Shown here one piece after another: positions 7,066-12,002 of a stretch of 12,002 nt of DNA (position 1 is its first letter; the number at the start of each line of letters is the position of its first letter). A program made the position numbers and the translations under genes. The notes below the pieces were generated by a model, which was not told where the DNA came from, did no database searches, and saw nothing but the letters and a program-made list of their open reading frames with translations. The stretch is from the NCBI GenBank assembly GCA_937927975.1, contig CALEZT010000033.1:1-12002 (forward strand). Direction: 5' to 3'. Origin of the DNA: an uncultured Phycisphaerales bacterium. GTDB lineage: Bacteria; Planctomycetota; Phycisphaerae; Sedimentisphaerales; Anaerobacaceae.

Positions 7066-8873
7066 TCCTCCAAGCACTCAAGGAATACTATGATCGAAAG
7101 AGCGGGGATTTACCGCCGATAGGTTGGATGGCCAAGGGCATCGATTATGCCATAACTCTCGACGGTGATGGCGTCTACAAGCAAATTGAATGCCTCCAAG
7201 AAATGCGTTCTGGGAAATCTGAGCCATATCCCAGCATTGTCCCCTGTATTGGGAAACAGGCCCTTAAACACACCAACGCGGGAAACGATGCCAACCTGTT
7301 ATGGGATAACTCTGCTTTCGTACTCGGCCTTGGCAACAAGGGCGATAAGAAGCGTGACAGCTTTCGACATACTATTGATCTCTGGTTGAACGGCATCTCA
7401 GATGAAGGCGTCCAAGCCGTCCTGACGTTCCTTCGTTCAGTGACCGCCAATTCCAGTGTTCTATCGCCGATCATTCACCATCCGAACTTCGGCGAAGATC
7501 TGCGATCTGAGAATCCAGTACTTGCGTTTCGCCTCCTCGGTGATAAGTTGATGTTTGTGCATGACCATCCAGCGGTTCGCGAAGCCGTGTCCAGCAAATG
7601 GGGCGGTCTTTCGGAGAACAGTGGTCCTGGGATTTGTCTGATCACCGGCGAACGCGAGAACATTGAAACCTGCCACATGGTTACCAAAGGTGTATGGGGA
7701 GGGCAACCTTCTGGGGGCACAATCGTGGGCTTCAATGAGGATGCGTTCACTTCCTTCCAAAAGGAGCAAGGCCTGAATGCTCCTGTCGGGAAGACAGCCG
7801 CGTTCGCCTATACGACGGCCCTCAACCATCTACTTCGCAAAGACTCCCCCCAACGCATGCAGGTTGGAGACGCGAGTACCATATTCTGGGCTGAGCGTCC
7901 GGTGGACCTGGAAACCCAGATGATCGACATCTTCGGCGAGCCGCCCAAAGATGACCCTGACCGTGGGATCAATGCAGTCAAGAGCTTGTATGCGTCAGTC
8001 GAAACCGGTGCCTTCGCCGCCGACGAAGGAGAGGGCAGGTTCTATGTACTTGGGTTGGCGCCCAATGCCTCCCGCATCGCGATCCGCTTCTGGATTGTCG
8101 ATACCGTCGCCGCCGTGGCGGGAAAGCTCGTTCAGCACTTTGAGGACTTGAAGATCGTCCACGGACCGAGAGACAAAGATGTCCTGTCGCTGTTTCGCCT
8201 GCTCGTCTCCACTGCCGTCCAGGGCAAATCGGAGAACGTACCGCCCAACCTGGCCGGCGAGACGATGCGAGCCATCCTGGAAGGACTACCCTATCCTCAA
8301 ACTCTGTTACAGGCAGCCCTTCGACGTGCACGAGCGGAACAATCGGCAAAGGACAAAAGGACAGGAAAGCCAATTCCCAATGTCCCGTATGCCCGTGCTG
8401 CCCTCATCAAAGCATGTATCACTCGCGCTTCTCGCTTCAAGAACCCCCAGGTTAAGGAGGAACTCACAATGAGCCTTGATCCCAGCAACACAAACATCGG
8501 CTATCGGCTTGGGCGATTGTTCGCGGCGTTGGAGAAGATACAAGCCGAGGCTAATCCCGGCATCAACGCCACGATCCGCGACCGTTTCTATGGCGCAGCT
8601 TCTGGCACGCCTGTCGCGGTCTTCAGCAACCTGATGCGCCTCAAGAATCATCATCTCGCCAAACTCGAAAACAAGGGGCGGCGGGTCAATTTCGAGCGGC
8701 TGATTGCCGAAATCGTGAACGATGTCGGGGACTTCCCCACGCACCTGTCTCTTGCTGACCAAGGACGCTTCGCCATCGGCTACTACCACCAGACTCAGCA
8801 GTTTTACACCAAGAGGGAATCCATGCCGGACGAATCTCAACCTCTAACTGAAGGAGAACGAAATCATGAGTGA
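7062..8873 (+). CDS. cas8c: Cas8c (Csd1), large Cascade subunit
   Basis: Cas8c recognises the PAM and helps open the target DNA in the I-C Cascade. The protein has 603 residues, normal for Csd1. The N-terminal half shows the family pattern, with the well-conserved centre at about 190-253: CLITGE, then [32 protein letters not shown] and [10 protein letters not shown]. The C-terminal domain from residue 470 can be made separately as Cas11c. The start ATG overlaps the cas5c stop and follows GAGGAGGT about eight bases upstream. The 3' end overlaps cas7c by eight bases, so translation of the Cascade genes is probably coupled. Confidence 0.96.
   Translation: MILQALKEYYDRKSGDLPPIGWMAKGIDYAITLDGDGVYKQIECLQEMRSGKSEPYPSIVPCIGKQALKHTNAGNDANLLWDNSAFVLGLGNKGDKKRDSFRHTIDLWLNGISDEGVQAVLTFLRSVTANSSVLSPIIHHPNFGEDLRSENPVLAFRLLGDKLMFVHDHPAVREAVSSKWGGLSENSGPGICLITGERENIETCHMVTKGVWGGQPSGGTIVGFNEDAFTSFQKEQGLNAPVGKTAAFAYTTALNHLLRKDSPQRMQVGDASTIFWAERPVDLETQMIDIFGEPPKDDPDRGINAVKSLYASVETGAFAADEGEGRFYVLGLAPNASRIAIRFWIVDTVAAVAGKLVQHFEDLKIVHGPRDKDVLSLFRLLVSTAVQGKSENVPPNLAGETMRAILEGLPYPQTLLQAALRRARAEQSAKDKRTGKPIPNVPYARAALIKACITRASRFKNPQVKEELTMSLDPSNTNIGYRLGRLFAALEKIQAEANPGINATIRDRFYGAASGTPVAVFSNLMRLKNHHLAKLENKGRRVNFERLIAEIVNDVGDFPTHLSLADQGRFAIGYYHQTQQFYTKRESMPDESQPLTEGERNHE
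8450..8471 (+). promoter_or_regulatory. Internal ribosome binding site for Cas11c
   Basis: TAAGGAGG at 8453-8460 lies eight bases before an in-frame ATG at 8469-8471, within cas8c. It is among the strongest ribosome binding sites in the window, stronger than those seen before cas7c, cas4 or cas1. A perfect site in the middle of a gene, placed exactly where Cas11c is known to start in this type, is best read as functional. Confidence 0.8.
8469..8873 (+). CDS. cas11c: Cas11c, small Cascade subunit from internal start in cas8c
   Basis: In several Cascade types, I-C among them, the small subunit is translated from an internal start near the 3' end of the large-subunit gene. Here codon 470 of cas8c is an ATG with TAAGGAGG eight bases upstream, giving 134 residues beginning [18 protein letters not shown]. 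The sequence looks all-helical, as Cas11 proteins are, and has the typical opening ([15 protein letters not shown]) and the YGAAS..P..VF..L segment. Several copies would form the belly of Cascade and hold the displaced strand. It shares stop and frame with Cas8c and overlaps cas7c by eight bases. That it is made here is inferred from the binding site and family precedent. Confidence 0.8.
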   Translation: MSLDPSNTNIGYRLGRLFAALEKIQAEANPGINATIRDRFYGAASGTPVAVFSNLMRLKNHHLAKLENKGRRVNFERLIAEIVNDVGDFPTHLSLADQGRFAIGYYHQTQQFYTKRESMPDESQPLTEGERNHE

Positions 8874-9789
8874 TCCTGGAACCCGCTACGATTTTGTCTT
8901 GATCTTCGATGTGCAGGATGGCAATCCCAATGGAGATCCCGACGCAGGCAATTTGCCACGGATCGATCCGGAAACGGGGCATGGCATCGTCACGGACGTG
9001 TGTCTAAAACGCAAGGTGCGGAACTTCATTCAACTCACACAAGAAGGGTCCAACGGATATGACATCTTCGTGAAAGAGAAGGCTGTTCTGAATCAGATGA
9101 TCGAAGGTGCGTACAGATCCCTCAAGATCGATCTTGAGAAGCCGCCAGCAAACGAAGCCGATGGCAAGAAACGCAAAGAGAAAGGGGTAGGACAGGGTAG
9201 CGAAGTAAACAAGGCCAGGGTCCAAATGTGCGGGCAGTATTTCGACATCCGCTCGTTCGGAGCGGTGCTATCGACTGGCGCCAATGCTGGCCAGGTTCGT
9301 GGGCCGGTACAACTGACTTTCGCACGCTCGGTTGATCCTGTTGTGACTCTGGAGCACTCGATCACGCGCATGGCCGTGGCAACCGAGGCCGAGGCAGAGA
9401 AGCAAAGCGGCGACAACCGCACAATGGGCCGCAAGAACACAATTCCCTACGGTGTCTACGTTGCCCATGGGTTTGTGTCTGCCCATCTGGCGGCACAGAC
9501 TGGTTTCTCCAAAGAGGATTTGGACCTGTTCTGGGACGCTCTCTGTAACATGTTCGAACACGACCGATCAGCCGCACGGGGACTCATGTCTTCTCGCAAG
9601 TTGATCGTTTTCGAGCATGAGAATGCTCTCGGCAAAGGCCCAGCCTACAAACTGTTCAAAACCGTCAAGACAGACCCGGCAAAGCGGCAGCCCGCTCGCA
9701 GGTTCGAGGACTATGAAGGCAGCATAGAAACGCCTCCAGATGGTCCGCTCGCGGGGTTCCCGGGCGTCACAGTCATTAATAAGCTGTGA
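8866..9789 (+). CDS. cas7c: Cas7c (Csd2), Cascade backbone subunit
   Basis: Cas7c polymerises along the spacer part of the crRNA and forms the Cascade backbone. It has 307 residues, within the family range. The N-terminal signature [18 protein letters not shown] (16-33) is followed by [13 protein letters not shown] (about 42-54), and later by [10 protein letters not shown] and [11 protein letters not shown], as in Csd2. The central loop ([16 protein letters not shown]) is lysine-rich. AAGGAG lies about nine bases before the start, which overlaps the cas8c stop by eight bases. The cas4 start follows three bases after its stop. Confidence 0.96.
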   Translation: MSDPGTRYDFVLIFDVQDGNPNGDPDAGNLPRIDPETGHGIVTDVCLKRKVRNFIQLTQEGSNGYDIFVKEKAVLNQMIEGAYRSLKIDLEKPPANEADGKKRKEKGVGQGSEVNKARVQMCGQYFDIRSFGAVLSTGANAGQVRGPVQLTFARSVDPVVTLEHSITRMAVATEAEAEKQSGDNRTMGRKNTIPYGVYVAHGFVSAHLAAQTGFSKEDLDLFWDALCNMFEHDRSAARGLMSSRKLIVFEHENALGKGPAYKLFKTVKTDPAKRQPARRFEDYEGSIETPPDGPLAGFPGVTVINKL

Positions 9790-9792
9790 ATC

Positions 9793-10452
9793 ATGTACTC
9801 CGAAGACGAACTACTGCCGATCTCGGCCTTGCAGCATTTGTCGTTCTGCGAACGGCAGTGGGCTTTGATCCATCTGGAGCAGGTCTGGTCGGAGAATGTG
9901 TTCACCGCCGAAGGGCGGAACCTCCACGAAAAGACCCATGAGGCCGACTGCGAGAACCGGCCCGGGCTGCGGATCGTGCGGGGGCTTCGGCTCCGCTGTC
10001 TGCGGCTGGGGCTCGTCGGGCAGGCGGATGTGGTTGAGTTCTATGAGGCCGAAGCCGGGGTTCCGCTCGACGGGGCTCCGGGGCTCTGGCGGCCGTTTCC
10101 CGTCGAGTACAAGCGGGGCAAGGCCAAGCCGGACAACTGCGATCGCGTTCAACTCTGTGGCCAAGCGATCTGCCTGGAAGAGATGCTTGGCGCTGAGATC
10201 TTCGAAGGGGCCCTCTTCTACGGCCGGCCCCGTCGCCGGGAGGCGGTCGAGTTCACGCGGGAGCTTCGCACTGAGACCGAATCGCTCGCCGCCCGGCTGC
10301 ACGAGCTGCACGCCGCCGGGCGGACGCCCAAGGCCCGCTACGGTCCCAAGTGCAAGAGCTGCTCCCTGCTGGAGATCTGCATGCCCAAGATCACCGGGAT
10401 CGACAAGGACATCGCCCATTATCTGGCCAAGGCCCTGGAGAAAGAGCCATGA
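9793..10452 (+). CDS. cas4: Cas4, iron-sulphur exonuclease of spacer adaptation
   Basis: Cas4 works with Cas1-Cas2 to trim prespacers at the PAM side and set their orientation. The RecB-type nuclease residues are visible: H45 (LHEKTH), D79 in GQADVVEF, E105 and K107 in VEYKRGK, and Q120/Q124 in RVQLCGQA. Four cysteines for an iron-sulphur cluster are present: C19 (SFCERQW), C187 and C190 (CKSC) and C196. The length of 219 residues is typical for I-C. The ribosome binding site is weak, and the gene starts three bases after cas7c, so coupling is likely. GC content climbs within this gene from about 9900 onward (30, 34, 38, 47 and 40 of 60 in successive lines). Its stop overlaps the cas1 start (ATGA). 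Confidence 0.95.
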   Translation: MYSEDELLPISALQHLSFCERQWALIHLEQVWSENVFTAEGRNLHEKTHEADCENRPGLRIVRGLRLRCLRLGLVGQADVVEFYEAEAGVPLDGAPGLWRPFPVEYKRGKAKPDNCDRVQLCGQAICLEEMLGAEIFEGALFYGRPRRREAVEFTRELRTETESLAARLHELHAAGRTPKARYGPKCKSCSLLEICMPKITGIDKDIAHYLAKALEKEP

Positions 10453-11480
10453 AGAGGCTGCTCAATACGCTGTTCGTTACCACGCAGGGGGCTTACCTCG
10501 CCAAGCAGGGCGACACGGTCTGCGTAAACGTCGAGCAAGAAACCAAGCTCCGCGTGCCGATCCACAACCTGGGCTCCGTCGTCTGCTTCGGCAACGTCGG
10601 GTGTAGCCCATTCCTCATGGGCTTCTGCGGCGAGCAGAATGTGACGCTCTCGTTCCTTTCGGAGAACGGACGCTTCCTTGCCCGCGTTCACGGTCCCGTC
10701 AGCGGCAACGTCCTGCTTCGCAAGGAGCAGTACCGTCGCTCGGACGACGCCTCCGCCAGCGCCCTGATCGCCCGTTCCCTCATCACGGCCAAGCTCGCCA
10801 ACAGTCGGATCGTCCTTCAGCGGGCCCAGCGGGACCGCGAGGATCTCCAGCATAGCTCCGCTATCGGCAAGGCTCTCGACAGCCTCTGGGAACTGATCCA
10901 GGCCGTGAAGGACGAGACCGATCTGGACCGTATCCGGGGCATCGAAGGCACTGGCGCCAACGCTTACTTCTCCGTCCTCGACCTGCTGATCGGCGCCAGC
11001 AAGGAGCAGTTCTTCTTCAAGGAGCGTTCTCGCAGGCCGCCGTTGGACAACATGAACGCTCTGCTCTCCTTCCTGTACACCCTGCTGGTCCACGATGTCG
11101 AGTCCGCCCTGGAGGCCGTCGGGCTCGACCCGGCGGTCGGATTCCTCCATCGGGATCGCCCCGGCCGGCCGAGTTTGGCCCTGGACTTGATGGAGGAGTT
11201 CCGGGCCTACCTGGCGGATCGGCTGGCCCTGTCGCTGGTGAATCGCCAGCAGATCAAGCCGGAAGGGTTCACCAAGACGGAGTCTGGGGCTGTCACCATG
11301 GACGACGAGACGCGAAAAGCGGTGCTCATCGCCTGGCAGAAGCGGAAGCAGGAGGAGATCACGCACCTGTTCCTCCAGGAATCGGTGCCGCTGGGCCTGC
11401 TGCCGCACATCCAGGCACAACTCCTGGCCCGGCATCTGCGGGGCGACTTGGAAGGCTATCCGCCGTTCCTGTGGCGGTAG
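10449..11480 (+). CDS. cas1: Cas1 integrase of spacer adaptation
   Basis: Cas1 catalyses insertion of prespacers at the leader-proximal repeat, as two dimers joined by a Cas2 dimer. The protein has 343 residues. The N-terminal beta domain (NTLFVTTQGAYLAKQGDTV) is of the type I-C kind. The metal-binding residues lie in the helical domain: E166 in GIEGTGANAYF, H234 in GFLHRDRPGRPSL, and an acidic residue in ALDLMEEFR (D246 or E249). The ATG at 10449 overlaps the cas4 stop by four bases and has GGAG about nine bases upstream. An open frame continues upstream within cas4 without a family match, so I reject earlier starts. The gene is GC-rich (41-43 of 60 in the lines counted). Confidence 0.97.
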   Translation: MKRLLNTLFVTTQGAYLAKQGDTVCVNVEQETKLRVPIHNLGSVVCFGNVGCSPFLMGFCGEQNVTLSFLSENGRFLARVHGPVSGNVLLRKEQYRRSDDASASALIARSLITAKLANSRIVLQRAQRDREDLQHSSAIGKALDSLWELIQAVKDETDLDRIRGIEGTGANAYFSVLDLLIGASKEQFFFKERSRRPPLDNMNALLSFLYTLLVHDVESALEAVGLDPAVGFLHRDRPGRPSLALDLMEEFRAYLADRLALSLVNRQQIKPEGFTKTESGAVTMDDETRKAVLIAWQKRKQEEITHLFLQESVPLGLLPHIQAQLLARHLRGDLEGYPPFLWR

Positions 11481-11491
11481 GAGGTGCAGCC

Positions 11492-11782
11492 ATGATGGTT
11501 CTGGTGGCTTATGACGTGAACACCGAAACGCCCGCCGGCCAGCGAAGGCTCCGACAGGTGGCCAAGCTCTGCGAGAATCGCGGCCAGCGGGTGCAAAACT
11601 CGGTCTTCGAGTGCCTGGTCGATCCGGCCCAGTGGGTCCAGCTCAAGCACGGCCTGCTCGACATCACCGACCCGGAAAAGGACAGCCTGCGGTTTTACTA
11701 TCTCGGAAAGAACTGGCACAGACGCGTGGAGCACTTCGGAGCCAAAGCCGGCTATGATCCCGAGGGGCCGCTGTTGGTCTGA
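11492..11782 (+). CDS. cas2: Cas2, adaptor of the Cas1 integration complex
   Basis: Cas2 dimers bridge two Cas1 dimers and set the spacer length. The protein has 96 residues with the ferredoxin-like start VLVAYDVNT, D8 being the usual metal-site aspartate, then RLRQVAKLCENRGQRVQNSVFEC (R and QxSVFE are family hallmarks) and DSLRFYYLG. TAGGAGGT, which includes the cas1 stop, lies six bases before the ATG at 11492 and nine before a second ATG at 11495; either fits. A GTG at 11471 would add seven residues that overlap the binding site and is unlikely. It is the last gene of the operon. Confidence 0.95.
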   Translation: MMVLVAYDVNTETPAGQRRLRQVAKLCENRGQRVQNSVFECLVDPAQWVQLKHGLLDITDPEKDSLRFYYLGKNWHRRVEHFGAKAGYDPEGPLLV

Positions 11783-11791
11783 GAGGTCCGC

Positions 11792-11832
11792 CGCGAACCC
11801 CAAGCGCCCGAGATTTCCCAGGGAGGTTCGCG
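11792..11832 (+). repeat. Inverted repeat just after cas2
   Basis: CGCGAACC (11792-11799) and GGTTCGCG (11825-11832) form an eight-base perfect stem with a 25-base loop holding a small CCC/GGG pairing. It begins nine bases after the cas2 stop. No T run follows, so a simple terminator is unlikely. Because the same motif recurs at 11912-11921, a protein-binding or leader signal fits better than a hairpin alone. Confidence 0.5.
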
Positions 11833-11928
11833 ATTGCTGTAAGTGGCTCATTGGCAAGTATATAGAGGAACGTGAGTGACATAGAGCCCGCCTCTGGGTG
11901 CCGAATCCGCAGGGGTTCGCGATCTCTA

Positions 11929-11956
11929 TTGCCTAACCTGCGGTTCCTGCTATACT
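11929..11956 (+). promoter_or_regulatory. Candidate promoter of the CRISPR array
   Basis: TTGCCT (-35, 11929-11934) and TATACT (-10, 11951-11956) are spaced by 16 bases. The predicted start is near 11963, about seven bases before the first repeat, which would yield a pre-crRNA with almost no leader sequence. A second, weaker candidate (TTGCTG at 11834 and TATATA at 11859, spacing 19) lies upstream. Confidence 0.5.
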
Positions 11957-11969
11957 TACGTATGTAACA

Positions 11970-12002
11970 GTCACCCCCTCACGGGGGGGTGTGGATTGAA
12001 AC
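11970..12002 (+). CRISPR. First type I-C CRISPR repeat (array continues off the edge)
   Basis: The 33 bases begin GTCACCCCC and end GTGGATTGAAAC, the hallmark 3' end of type I-C repeats. CACCCCC (11972-11978) pairs with GGGGGTG (11985-11991) around a six-base loop, the hairpin that Cas5c would recognise. The ATTGAAAC end is on the side away from cas2, so the array is transcribed in the same direction as the cas genes and this is the leader-proximal repeat. The repeat is one base longer than the common 32. Since only one copy is visible, its exact ends and the spacers cannot be checked here. Confidence 0.85.

Larger units (their letters stand above)
11783..11969 (+). promoter_or_regulatory. 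CRISPR leader
   Basis: These 187 bases lie between the cas2 stop and the first repeat and hold no gene. They contain CGCGAACCCC at 11792-11801, its exact reverse complement GGGGTTCGCG at 11912-11921, and a third GGTTCGCGAT at 11825-11834, identical over ten bases to 11914-11923. A promoter-like site ends at 11956. In other systems the leader holds the signals for spacer integration and array transcription. The repeated motif is a candidate for such a signal. Confidence 0.75.

Noticed and set aside
9811..10419. 202-residue minus-strand frame and 236-residue shifted plus frame over cas4
   Set aside because: Both overlap cas4, which keeps all nuclease and iron-sulphur residues. The alternatives are rich in Arg, Pro, Gly and Ser without motifs.
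10419..11435. 338-residue open frame on the minus strand across cas1
   Set aside because: It is the complement of a clearly coding, GC-rich cas1 with catalytic motifs. Such long antisense frames are common in GC-rich genes, and it has no family signature.
11970..12002. Estimating spacer content or self-targeting of the array
   Set aside because: Only the first repeat lies in the window, so no spacer can be read.

Overview
The window comes from a bacterial (or less likely archaeal) chromosome of moderate to high GC. It carries a complete type I-C CRISPR-Cas locus on the + strand, from about 4033 to the right edge. It is preceded by about 4 kb of accessory DNA holding a tyrosine recombinase, a truncated IS1380-type transposase, a small AT-rich gene of unknown function and several dispersed repeats. 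The sequence alone does not fix the organism. The gene order and the I-C type repeat occur in many phyla, so I make no taxonomic call.

Left part (1-4032). Positions 1-2740 read as decayed mobile DNA. A degenerate short repeat (core TATTTCAGGG followed by TTCCGG) occurs near 219, 2336 and 2487. A pair of diverged inverted repeats (498-701 and 1483-1687; 67 of 100 bases identical in an ungapped block I counted by hand) brackets an AT-rich 101-residue reading frame (771-1076, minus). The N-terminal third of an IS1380-family transposase (1638-2105, minus) loses its similarity at the edge of the right-hand inverted repeat. A short tyrosine recombinase made of little more than the catalytic domain, with all six active-site residues, lies at 2741-3505 (+). 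Positions 3506-4032 hold no convincing gene, but they do hold a nested hairpin and a promoter-like site.

CRISPR-Cas part (4033-12002). The order is cas3, cas5c, cas8c (with an internally started cas11c), cas7c, cas4, cas1, cas2, leader and first CRISPR repeat. Genes overlap or lie within 34 bases of each other, so one polycistronic mRNA is likely. Cas5c, Cas8c, Cas11c and Cas7c would form the I-C Cascade: Cas5c cuts the pre-crRNA, Cas7c coats the spacer, Cas8c reads the PAM and Cas11c fills the belly. Cas3 is the HD nuclease-helicase recruited to the target. Cas4, Cas1 and Cas2 select and insert new spacers at the leader end of the array. The array runs off the right edge; only its first repeat (11970-12002) is visible, with a good promoter ending just before it.

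Points beyond the standard annotation: a strong in-frame ribosome binding site inside cas8c that marks Cas11c; a 27-codon reading frame whose stop overlaps the cas3 start; three copies of GGTTCGCG (one inverted) around the leader; a rise in GC inside cas4 that separates the adaptation genes from the interference genes; and a Cas5c that appears to lack two of the three classical active-site residues. I see no unknown defence system. The novelty lies in these details and in the repeat and recombinase region upstream.
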